Assembly (NCBI GenBank): GCA_030429685.1
Contig: JAUIEY010000032.1
Location: 1-13,991 of the forward strand
Reading direction: 5' to 3'
Length of the DNA: 13,991 nucleotides
Origin: Gammaproteobacteria bacterium
GTDB lineage: Bacteria; Pseudomonadota; Gammaproteobacteria; Steroidobacterales; GCA-2729495
The notes below the pieces were generated by a model, which worked only from the letters and a program-made list of their open reading frames with translations, did not search any database and was not told where the DNA came from. Below are positions 6,550 through 12,450 of the stretch, piece after piece. Both the position numbers and the translations under genes were made by a program. The number at the start of each line of letters is the position of its first letter. Positions within the stretch are counted from its first letter, which is position 1.

Positions 6550-7230
6550 ATGAGTAAGCAAAACGTACTGATATTCGGCGGTACCAGCGGCACCGGCTTG
6601 GGGGCTGCGCGGGTACTGGCTGCGCGCGGCGATGGTGTGACGGTGGCCGTGCGGGAAAGTTCCGATACCAGCGCGCTGCAGGAACTGGGAGTTAAAATCG
6701 TGCTGGCTGATGTGTTTGATGCCGACAGTGTCAGCGAGGTCATGGCAGGAGATGCATACACTGCGGTGGTGATCAGCCTCAGCGGCGAACGCGGGGTAGA
6801 GCGGCGCGCCGATCGCGAGGGCGCAATAGTGATTATTGATGCGGCCCGGGCCGCTGGTATTCGCCGGGTGCTGATGGTGACGGCTATCGGTTGCGGCGAC
6901 AGCCGGGTTGCCGTCGCACCCAAGGTAATCGAAGTGCTGGGCGAGGTGCTGGCAGCCAAGCAGATTGCCGAAGAGCATTTAATGGCGGCCGGACTGGATG
7001 CCACCATCGTGCGCCCGGGTGGACTGACCAATGACCCGCCGAGTGGCACCGCCATTAAGACCAGCGACCAGACCGTGATGGGCGTGGCCAACCGTGCCGA
7101 TGTTGGCGCACTGGTGGTGGAATGTATTGACGAGCCCGAAACCATCGGCGGCATCTATCATGCCGTGGACCCGGACATTAAATGGGAAGCGCCGCTGCAG
7201 CGGGGTGACGATTCTCACCACCGCAAGTAA
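6550..7230 (+). CDS. Atypical SDR, NAD(P)-binding protein (NmrA/SDR_a5-like)
   Basis: A 226-residue Rossmann-fold protein of the NAD(P)H-binding (PF13460-like) group. The dinucleotide motif is GGTSGTG (10-16) in the first beta-alpha unit. Arg35 after strand 2 (TVAVRESSD) suggests NADPH preference. VLMVTAIGCGDSR (107-119) and VRPGGLTNDP (154-163) match conserved strands of the family. There is no classical YxxxK; the corresponding helix reads VLAAKQIAEEHL (133-144), so it may be a flavin/biliverdin reductase-like enzyme, an epimerase-like protein or a redox-sensing binder. The start is supported by AGAGGA with a 5-nt spacer. It is followed on the same strand by a classical SDR (41-bp gap) and peptide deformylase, likely one operon. 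Confidence 0.85.
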   Translation: MSKQNVLIFGGTSGTGLGAARVLAARGDGVTVAVRESSDTSALQELGVKIVLADVFDADSVSEVMAGDAYTAVVISLSGERGVERRADREGAIVIIDAARAAGIRRVLMVTAIGCGDSRVAVAPKVIEVLGEVLAAKQIAEEHLMAAGLDATIVRPGGLTNDPPSGTAIKTSDQTVMGVANRADVGALVVECIDEPETIGGIYHAVDPDIKWEAPLQRGDDSHHRK

Positions 7231-7271
7231 GTTTCGTTCGCCGGACAGGTGCCAACCATCAATCATTAACC

Positions 7272-8168
7272 ATGAATCGCAACATGCAGGGCAAAATCGT
7301 GCTTATTACCGGCGGTGCGCGTGGCATGGGCCGCGAAACTGCCCGCATGCTCGGCGCCATGGGTGCGCATATCATTATCGTGGACTGGGAAGGCGAGGCC
7401 GGCACCAGGCTGCGGGATGAAATCAATGCCGGGCCCGGCAGCGCCGAGTTCCGTTATTGTGAGCTGACGCGCATGGCCGCGGTGCGCAAGCTGGCCGCCG
7501 CAGTGCTGTCCGACCACGCTCGCCTGGACGTACTGTTCTGCAATGCCGGTATTACCGATCCGGTGCGGCGGGTTACGCCGGAAGGCTACGAGCACCATGT
7601 GGCTACCTGCCACCTGGCGCATTTTCTGCTGACCCATTTGCTGCTCGATCGACTCCGGCAGAGCGCGCCGGCGCGCATTATTCTGGTGTCCTCCGAAGCC
7701 CACAAGGCCGGTGACGGTTTGGATTTTGATGACCTGAACAATGAGCTGATCTGGAAAGATCACAACAAACCATCCAATGCAGCGTCCTTTACTGCCTATC
7801 ACCGCGCCAAGCTCAGCAATTTGTATTTCATGTATGAACTGGCAGAGCGTCTGCAGGGCAGTGGGGTGACCATTAATGCCATTTCGCCCGGCTTTTTTGT
7901 CAACACGTCGATTTATCGCAACCTGACAGGGGTATTTAAACTGGGTGCGAAAATCGTCTTCGGTACCGGCACATTATTCGGCTGGAATACCCCGCAGCGC
8001 AGCGCCCGCACCTACGTAAAGCTGGCTGCCGATCCCGCGCTGGAAGCCACCACGGCCGAATACTTCGAGCACGAGGCTGTCAAAACGACTTCGGATCTGG
8101 CCAGGGCCATAGAGCCGCGTAAGCGATTATGGGAGTGGTCGGTGGCGCAGACCGGAGTCGGAGGCTAG
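7272..8168 (+). CDS. Short-chain dehydrogenase/reductase, retinol dehydrogenase-like
   Basis: A 298-residue SDR. The cofactor motif TGGARGMG is at 13-20 with Asp38 after strand 2 (IIIVDWE), favouring NAD(H). CNAG is at 90-93, catalytic Ser at 140/141 (ILVSSEAHK), and YHRAK (Tyr176, Lys180) is the active site. The DFDDLN stretch (151-156) and the segment TAYHRAKLSNLYFMYELAERL (174 on) are typical of the RDH11-14/WWOX-like group that acts on hydrophobic alcohols and aldehydes. In that group the helix before the Ser usually reads VNHLGHF; here it is ATCHLAHF, so the tetrad Asn appears replaced by Cys113. The ribosome site is weak. It lies 41 bp after another SDR gene and only 4 bp before the deformylase, consistent with one transcript. 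Confidence 0.88.
   Translation: MNRNMQGKIVLITGGARGMGRETARMLGAMGAHIIIVDWEGEAGTRLRDEINAGPGSAEFRYCELTRMAAVRKLAAAVLSDHARLDVLFCNAGITDPVRRVTPEGYEHHVATCHLAHFLLTHLLLDRLRQSAPARIILVSSEAHKAGDGLDFDDLNNELIWKDHNKPSNAASFTAYHRAKLSNLYFMYELAERLQGSGVTINAISPGFFVNTSIYRNLTGVFKLGAKIVFGTGTLFGWNTPQRSARTYVKLAADPALEATTAEYFEHEAVKTTSDLARAIEPRKRLWEWSVAQTGVGG
8160..8164 (+). promoter_or_regulatory. Ribosome binding site GGAGG inside the SDR end, for peptide deformylase
   Basis: GGAGG lies within the last codons of the SDR gene, 8 nt before the deformylase ATG at 8173, indicating coupled translation of the two genes. Confidence 0.7.
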
Positions 8169-8172
8169 GGCG

Positions 8173-8703
8173 ATGGCAGTGCGGCGAGTTCTGAACATGG
8201 GCCATCCGCTATTGCGGCAGGTGGCGCGGCCGCTCAAGGCGACAGAGATCGGCAGTCCCGAAATTGCTCGCCTGATTGATGACATGGTGGACACGCTGCA
8301 TGACTATGGCGGTATCGGTCTGGCGGCGCCGCAGGTCGGCGCAGGCGTGCGGCTGGCGATCATTGAAATTGCCGGTGGCCCGACCCGCTATGGCGAGCTT
8401 GAGCCGATGCCGCTGACGGTGTTCGTCAATCCGCAAATTGAGGTGCTGAATGCACAGACCGCCGGTTACTGGGAGGGCTGCTTATCTGTCCCCGGTCTGC
8501 GCGGTTTTGTGGAGCGGCCCCGGCACGTGCGGGTGGAATACCTGGATTTGCATGGTGAGGCGCATGCCATGGAATTGCAGGGTTTTACTGCGACGGTGTT
8601 TCAGCACGAGTTTGATCATCTTGACGGCAAGCTGTTTGTTGACCGTATGAACGATATGAGCCAGCTAAGTTTTGAGCGCGAGTACGAGCGCTTTCATCTG
8701 TAG
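8173..8703 (+). CDS. def: Peptide deformylase
   Basis: A 176-residue metalloenzyme that removes the N-formyl group from new proteins. All three family motifs are intact: GGIGLAAPQVG (46-56), EGCLSVPG (101-108, metal ligand Cys103) and QHEFDHLDG (144-152, ligands His145 and His149, catalytic Glu146). Length and motifs fit an active type 1 enzyme. It is not beside fmt, as the main housekeeping copy often is, but follows an SDR gene with a 4-bp gap. It may therefore be an additional copy carried by an accessory operon. The reader should check for a second def elsewhere in the genome. It is convergent with the TauD-like gene, 16 bp apart, with no clear terminator between them. Confidence 0.95.
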   Translation: MAVRRVLNMGHPLLRQVARPLKATEIGSPEIARLIDDMVDTLHDYGGIGLAAPQVGAGVRLAIIEIAGGPTRYGELEPMPLTVFVNPQIEVLNAQTAGYWEGCLSVPGLRGFVERPRHVRVEYLDLHGEAHAMELQGFTATVFQHEFDHLDGKLFVDRMNDMSQLSFEREYERFHL

Positions 8704-8719
8704 TGCAGGTTTATAGAAC

Positions 8720-9565
8720 CTAATTCAGCACCTTGCCGAGTACGGTGACGCGATGCATTTCACGCGGCTCGTCGTAGTCACGCACGGCATAGTGGCAGGT
8801 GCAGCGGTTGTCCCACATCGCCACGGTGTCCTTGCTCCAGTAGAAGCGGCACTGCAGTTCTTTCCAGTTAATATGATCAATCAGCATTTGAATCAGCGCG
8901 TCACTTTCGGGTTCGCTGAGGCCCTCAATGTAAGTGGTAGTCAGTTCACTGATATAGAGCAGCTTTCTGCCGGTCTCCGGATGTACCTGCACCAGCGGTT
9001 GCAGGGTTGGCGGCGTTTTCTTGAATGTGTTCCAGAGCATTTCCGCGCCGCCTTCCTGCTGCAGATCCCTGAGCCGGTAGGTCTTGGTCACGTCATGCCA
9101 GGCAGACAGCCCTGACAGAAATTCCTGCATGGGCTTGGACAGGGTTTCGTAGGCGCGGTAAAGATTTACCCACATGGTGTCGCCGCCGCGGCTGGGTATC
9201 TCGACAGCCCGCAGGATAGCGGCCAGCGGCGGATCATTGGTGTAACTCAGATCCGGGTGCCATTCGTTGGCCAGCCGCAGCGTGTCTTTCTTGCCGGTTT
9301 TAACCTTGAGCTGGATGATTTCATCGTGGCCTTCCAGTGCCGGAATAAAGGGATGGATGTGCAGTTCGCCGAAGCGTCGGCCGAACGCAATTTGCTGGTC
9401 CGGCGTGATGTGCTGATCGGGCATGAAGATGACAAGGTTCTCAAGCAGTGCTTGCTTGATCTCGGCATACAGTTCATCGTCCATGGGCTCTGCCAGGTTT
9501 ACGCCATGCACAATAGCGCCCAGTGAGCCGGAAATAGGTTGCAAGCGGATTCTCTTGTAGGTCAT
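8720..9565 (-). CDS. TauD/TfdA family Fe(II)/2-oxoglutarate-dependent dioxygenase
   Basis: A 281-residue cytosolic dioxygenase. The iron facial triad is visible: His103 and Asp105 in WHPDLSY (102-108) and distal His271 in EMHRVTVLG (269-277). The family segment WDNRCTCHYAVRDY (251-264) and the nearby Arg268/Arg272 would hold the 2-oxoglutarate carboxylate. The N-terminus, with GSLGAIVHGVNLAEP (13-27), matches the 'lGaeixGvDLs' start of TauD/TfdA. Characterised members hydroxylate taurine, alkyl sulfates, chlorophenoxyacetates or similar small acids; the substrate here is unknown. No strong ribosome site precedes the ATG. It is divergent, with only 35 bp between start codons, from the deiodinase-like thioredoxin-fold gene, suggesting joint control. 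Confidence 0.92.
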   Translation of the reverse strand: MTYKRIRLQPISGSLGAIVHGVNLAEPMDDELYAEIKQALLENLVIFMPDQHITPDQQIAFGRRFGELHIHPFIPALEGHDEIIQLKVKTGKKDTLRLANEWHPDLSYTNDPPLAAILRAVEIPSRGGDTMWVNLYRAYETLSKPMQEFLSGLSAWHDVTKTYRLRDLQQEGGAEMLWNTFKKTPPTLQPLVQVHPETGRKLLYISELTTTYIEGLSEPESDALIQMLIDHINWKELQCRFYWSKDTVAMWDNRCTCHYAVRDYDEPREMHRVTVLGKVLN

Positions 9566-9600
9566 GCTGATTCCAGATCAATCCCGGTAGGCAGACGATT

Positions 9601-10335
9601 ATGGACGAAAAAACCACCAATACGGAATACGGGACTACCGGCAGTCGCGGGCAGGATTCAGCGCATGACATGGACTGGCTGAACAGCGATGCGCCATGGA
9701 CGACCGATGCCGCAGTAAACGAATTTCTGCAGGATCTGGAACTGCCGCCGGAACCTGTATTGAAACAATATATGCAGGAGCGTGCGGTGCTGGAAGCGGC
9801 CGCGCCGAAACCGGGCGAACCGGCACCGGATTTCCGCCTGGAAAAACTTGCTGCATCAGGCGCGCGCAGCGGCAAGTTTGTGTCCCTGGCAGACTATCGC
9901 GGCCGGCCATTGGCGCTGGTGTTCGGCAATTTCACCTGTCCGATTTATCGCGGCCAGCTTGAGCAGTTCATTGCAGCCTATGCCGAGCACGGCGAGCGCA
10001 TCGCGTTTCTGAAAATCTACGTCAAGGAAGAGCACCCGGAAGACGGCTGGCAACTCGGTATCAATCGCGATCAGTGCGTGGTCTACAACCAGCCGCAGGA
10101 CGCAGATGCCCGCGCCGATATTGCAGGCGACCTGATCGCGCGCTTTCAGCTGCCCATGCCGGTGGTACTGGATGACATGCAGAACTCAGTCTGCACGGCC
10201 TATCACGCCGCGCCCGAGCGTTTGTATATTCTGGATAGCGCCGGTGTGGTGCTGCATCGCTCACCGCCGGGTCCCTTCCACATGGATGCGGTTGATGCCT
10301 GGCGGGCGGCTTTGCGCCGGCTTGATAGTCGCTGA
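9601..10335 (+). CDS. Iodothyronine deiodinase-like thioredoxin-fold protein (Cys form)
   Basis: A 244-residue protein with a polar N-terminus (1-70) and a thioredoxin-fold domain (about 72-240). LVFGNFTCPIYRGQLEQF (106-123) followed by FLKIYVKEEHPEDGW (136-150) is the iodothyronine deiodinase signature (FgSxTUPxF ... IYIeEAHxxDGW). Cys113 occupies the selenocysteine position, and Glu143 and His145 match the conserved Glu-x-His of vertebrate deiodinases. The later PERLYILDSAG (205-215) and a PPGPF segment (222-226) match the family's second half. This is not an ordinary peroxiredoxin, since the TxxC/PxxxTxxC context is absent. Bacterial members of this family are poorly characterised; thiol-based reductive dehalogenation or a peroxidase-like activity is inferred only. 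The start at 9601 has a weak site (GGTAGG); Met24 is an alternative. It is divergent from a TauD-like dioxygenase. Confidence 0.85.
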   Translation: MDEKTTNTEYGTTGSRGQDSAHDMDWLNSDAPWTTDAAVNEFLQDLELPPEPVLKQYMQERAVLEAAAPKPGEPAPDFRLEKLAASGARSGKFVSLADYRGRPLALVFGNFTCPIYRGQLEQFIAAYAEHGERIAFLKIYVKEEHPEDGWQLGINRDQCVVYNQPQDADARADIAGDLIARFQLPMPVVLDDMQNSVCTAYHAAPERLYILDSAGVVLHRSPPGPFHMDAVDAWRAALRRLDSR

Positions 10336-10350
10336 CCGCTGCGGTCTTTC
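10334..10350. terminator. Weak hairpin between convergent genes
   Basis: GACCGC (10334-10339) and GCGGTC (10341-10346) form an inverted repeat with a very short loop, followed by TTTC. It lies in the 17-bp gap between the deiodinase-like stop and the DUF3106-like stop and could be a minimal terminator. There is no long T run, so this is uncertain. Confidence 0.25.
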
Positions 10351-10352
10351 AA

Positions 10353-10811
10353 CTAGTCGGTGTCCTGCCGGTCTGGCCGTGATTTGTTGCGCTCCTGCCG
10401 GCGCTGGCGCAATTCCTGGCGCAGCTCCTCGCGTTGCTCGGGAGTCATTTCCCGCATGCGCTTGCGGCGTTCCTGCATGCGCTCGCGCATCGCTTCGCGT
10501 TCTTCCGGCGTGGCGTTTTCAAAGCGTTCACGCATCATGCGCCGACGTTCCGGCGCCATCCGACGAAACCCCTGCATGCGTTTTTGCATCTTCTGGCGCT
10601 GCTCCGGCGTCATTTCCTGCCAGCGATCTGAACCGCGCATCAGGCGTTGCCGACGTTTTTCCGGTAACTGATCCCAGCGTTCGGCAAGCGGCGCAAGCAT
10701 CTCTTTCTGTTCGTCGCTAAGGTCATCCCAGGTCTGGGCGTGCAGCGCCGGGCTACCTGCCAGTGCCAGCGTTGCGGTCAGAGTCAGGCCGATTGTCTGC
10801 AGTGCTTTCAT
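10353..10811 (-). CDS. Secreted DUF3106-like protein with TPEQR repeats
   Basis: A 152-residue protein. Residues 1-25 are a signal peptide ending in LHA, so it is exported to the periplasm. The mature part is a highly charged helical protein rich in Arg, Glu, Met and Gln. It contains four related units beginning MTPEQRQKM (67), MAPERRRMM (85), TPEEREAMR (101) and MTPEQREEL (122), and an N-terminal unit LSDEQKEML (31). This is the layout of DUF3106 proteins, and the (L/M)TPEQR motif recalls the LTxxQ motif of CpxP/Spy periplasmic chaperone/metal-stress proteins. It is the last gene of a four-gene sigma operon and its ATG overlaps the preceding stop (ATGA), so its synthesis is tied to the DUF3619-like protein. 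Function is unknown; an envelope-stress or sensing role is inferred. Confidence 0.82.
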   Translation of the reverse strand: MKALQTIGLTLTATLALAGSPALHAQTWDDLSDEQKEMLAPLAERWDQLPEKRRQRLMRGSDRWQEMTPEQRQKMQKRMQGFRRMAPERRRMMRERFENATPEEREAMRERMQERRKRMREMTPEQREELRQELRQRRQERNKSRPDRQDTD

Positions 10812-11203
10812 GATGCTCTCTCCTCCGCAGGCTCGTCCGCGAGCCCGTCGGCAAATTCCAGTTCGTCAAAGAATTCCAGCATTTCCAGATGCTCGTATAG
10901 CTCCAGCTGCTGCTCGGCCGTCATTACATCGGCCGTTGTGTCGGTTGCCGATGGTGAGTCCGTTGCCGGCTCAGTTAGCGGACCGGCAATGCGAATCACT
11001 ACCGCCGCAATGAGTGCTGCCGCGGCCAGTGAGCCCAATGTCGGCAGCCCGAAGCCTGTGGGCTGTCTGCTGCTCTCCTGTTGCAGCGCCTCCCGCCGGG
11101 CGGCGGCGAGCTTTGTGCGGGTGGGTGTATCCAGCTGCTGTTCGCTCTTTCGCAAGGTGTCGCGCAGCTGATCTGCAAATTTGTCATCTGACTGTGGCTT
11201 CAT
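10808..11203 (-). CDS. DUF3619-like single-pass membrane protein, possible anti-sigma factor
   Basis: A 131-residue protein with a cytosolic, charged helical N-terminus (1-50), one transmembrane segment (about 54-73) and an acidic, periplasmic C-terminus (about 80-131, with a Glu-rich helix around 98-120). The N-terminal pattern KFADQLRDTL...TKLAAARREAL resembles DUF3619 proteins, which occur next to ECF sigma genes. The topology (cytosolic domain, one span, periplasmic tail) is that of a regulator of the adjacent sigma factor, but no ZAS zinc motif (HxxxCxxC) is present, so an anti-sigma role is inferred. Both its start and its stop overlap the neighbouring genes by 4 nt (ATGA), giving strict coupling. 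Confidence 0.72.
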   Translation of the reverse strand: MKPQSDDKFADQLRDTLRKSEQQLDTPTRTKLAAARREALQQESSRQPTGFGLPTLGSLAAAALIAAVVIRIAGPLTEPATDSPSATDTTADVMTAEQQLELYEHLEMLEFFDELEFADGLADEPAEERAS

Positions 11204-11784
11204 AAGCTTTGCTCCAGAGTATCGCGCAGCCGGTGCAGGGCGCGTGAATACAGGGTTTTTACCGTGCCTTCGCTGCAGGCCATGGCATTGGCTGTCTGGC
11301 GCGTCGACAGGCCTTCCCAGCAGCGCAGCATGAAAGCCTGCTGCTGGCGTTGTGATAACTCGCCAAGCGCCTTTTCCAGTGCCGCCATGCGCTGCGTTTG
11401 CGCAAGTAGTTGCTCCGGCTGCAGGCCGGCAGGCGCGGCCAGGGTGTTGACCACGTCCACGGCGTCTTTATTGTCTGCGGCGCCGAACCAGCGATCGAAA
11501 ACTTTCCAGCCGCGTTGCCGCTGGCGATGCCAGTCGGTGATGGCGTTGCCGAGTATGCGATAGAACAATGGCGGCCACTCGTCGGCAGGCTTGCGCCGGT
11601 AGTTTTTTACCAGTTTAAACATCGCTTCCTGCACGATATCGAGAGCGGCGTCGGGGTCGCCGGTGCTGACGCGCGCCATTTGGAAAGCGCGGCGCTCAAC
11701 ACCGACGAGAAACTCTTCAAGTGAAGCAGGCGTCGTCACCAGGGGGGAGCTCGTTTCAATACCTGCCTCAATATACCCCGACAT
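11200..11784 (-). CDS. ECF-type RNA polymerase sigma factor
   Basis: A 194-residue sigma-70 family protein of the extracytoplasmic function type. Region 2 covers about 24-90: DPDAALDIVQEAMFKLVKN (43-61, core-binding part) and LFYRILGNAITDWHRQRQ (73-90, -10 recognition). A variable linker (91-130) is followed by region 4 (133-192): ALGELSQRQQQAFMLRCWEG (139-158) and the helix-turn-helix STRQTANAMACSEGTVKTL (160-178), then SRALHRLRDTL (180-190). The start has AAGG about 12 nt upstream and lies 16 nt after the stop of the repeat-protein gene. Its stop overlaps the DUF3619-like start (ATGA). The operon layout implies that the downstream membrane protein controls it and that it may drive its own operon. 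Confidence 0.93.
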   Translation of the reverse strand: MSGYIEAGIETSSPLVTTPASLEEFLVGVERRAFQMARVSTGDPDAALDIVQEAMFKLVKNYRRKPADEWPPLFYRILGNAITDWHRQRQRGWKVFDRWFGAADNKDAVDVVNTLAAPAGLQPEQLLAQTQRMAALEKALGELSQRQQQAFMLRCWEGLSTRQTANAMACSEGTVKTLYSRALHRLRDTLEQSL

Positions 11785-11800
11785 AAACTCGTTTTACCTT

Positions 11801-12187
11801 TCAGTCGCGGCGCGCGCTGCGCTGGCCTGCGCGGTCCAGCCGCCGGTCAATTTTGCGGCCTTTACGATCCAGACGAGCATCCGCCCGGTCGCCCTTATGG
11901 TCCAGCCGTCTGTCAATGCGGTCACCTTTGCGGTCAAGGTGTCGGGCCCGTTTGTCGTTGCCGTTGGCGGCGGCGCGATCCGCGTGGCGATCCAGCCGGC
12001 CGTCAATGCGGTCGCCTTTGCGGTCGAGACGGGCATCAATCCTGTCGCCCTTGTTGTCGAGCCGCTGCTCAATGCGGTCGCCTTTGCGGTCGAGGCGTTC
12101 TTCGCGGGACGGGCCGTCATCGGCCAGCGCTGCCGTGCCGGCCAGGCTGCCTATCAGCCAAATAGTCAGAAACTGTTTGCTACGCAT
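11801..12187 (-). CDS. Secreted charged protein of 11-residue (hendecad) repeats
   Basis: A 128-residue protein. Residues 1-22 are a signal peptide (core FLTIWLIGSLAGTAA, cleavage near ALA). The mature part is eight copies of an 11-residue unit, consensus RLDRKGDRIDx, at 31, 42, 53, 64, 83, 94, 105 and 116, interrupted by a different segment at 72-82 (AAANGNDKRAR). Leu at position 2 and Ile at position 9 of each unit give a 7-4 hydrophobic spacing, so the protein could form a hendecad amphipathic helix or coiled coil, with Arg/Lys and Asp/Glu in near balance. No named family was recognised; the periodicity resembles the 11-mer repeats of group 3 LEA proteins. The start is supported by GGAGA with a 6-7-nt spacer. 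It is the first gene of the sigma-factor operon. Confidence 0.8.
   Translation of the reverse strand: MRSKQFLTIWLIGSLAGTAALADDGPSREERLDRKGDRIEQRLDNKGDRIDARLDRKGDRIDGRLDRHADRAAANGNDKRARHLDRKGDRIDRRLDHKGDRADARLDRKGRKIDRRLDRAGQRSARRD
11819..12097 (-). repeat. 33-bp coding repeats of the hendecad protein (two blocks)
   Basis: Eight degenerate 33-bp units, four at 12097-11975 and four at 11941-11819, encode the RLDRKGDRIDx repeats. Units share blocks such as CGCAAAGGCGACCGCATTGA on the coding strand. The repetition also opens long shadow frames on the + strand. Confidence 0.85.
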
Positions 12188-12220
12188 GCTGGTTCTCCGT
12201 TTGCGTGGGTTTCACAGATA

Positions 12221-12249
12221 ACAACGCGGGCAGACGGATTTGGTTGACA
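12221..12249 (-). promoter_or_regulatory. Possible ECF-type promoter of the sigma operon
   Basis: On the - strand TGTCAACC (12249-12242) is followed after 15 bp by CGTTGT (12226-12221). An AAC-containing -35 and a CGT-containing -10 are typical of ECF sigma promoters, so the operon may be autoregulated. The assignment is by pattern only and the true consensus of this sigma factor is unknown. Confidence 0.35.
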
Positions 12250-12272
12250 CTTAATATTGAGACTTGATTAAT
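12244..12272 (+). promoter_or_regulatory. Sigma-70-like promoter for the TonB-dependent receptor
   Basis: TTGACA (12244-12249), a 17-bp spacer and ATTAAT (12267-12272) fit a vegetative promoter. It lies in an AT-rich island (about 12240-12280) in otherwise GC-rich DNA. Initiation near 12279 would give a 5' leader of about 170 nt before the ATG at 12451. Its -35 shares bases with the candidate promoter of the divergent sigma operon. Confidence 0.5.
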
Positions 12273-12279
12273 TTAAGTG

Positions 12280-12450
12280 TGCTTGCTTTGGCCGCATTTT
12301 GTGTCGCCACCTGGTTACCAACGAGCGGATGATTTTTTTGACCACTATGTGGCGACGCTTGCCGGTTACCGGCAGGTTACTCCCCCTTTTTTCAGGCGAC
12401 TTGTTAGCCTTCGTATGCGTTTTTTTAAGTTGTTTTCCAGGGGAAGTTAC
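12280..12450 (+). other. Long leader with inverted repeats and GGTTACC sites
   Basis: This non-coding stretch before the receptor holds an 8-bp inverted repeat GTCGCCAC/GTGGCGAC (12303-12310, 12349-12356). It also holds two small palindromes centred on the same heptamer, TGGTTACCA (12312-12320) and TGCCGGTTACCGGCA (12360-12374), and a third GGTTAC at 12375-12380. T runs occur at 12332-12339, 12387-12392 and 12420-12426. It could contain operator sites or a leader structure. No known riboswitch pattern was recognised. Confidence 0.45.

Noticed and set aside
6493..6978. Upstream extension of the Met-rich protein frame by 162 residues
   Set aside because: It lies opposite the SDR gene starting at 6550, has a His/Ala-rich non-protein-like composition and crosses the divergent promoter gap.
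11663..12247. Long + strand open frame of 194 codons opposite the repeat protein
   Set aside because: It is a by-product of the 33-bp repeats, with hydrophobic, repetitive translation lacking a plausible start, and it runs through the sigma gene end. The - strand frame has a signal peptide, a ribosome site and regular repeats.
12358..12392. Intrinsic terminator before the receptor gene
   Set aside because: The hairpin is separated from the T run by about 10 nt, which is not the usual layout; it is kept only as a possible weak attenuator.
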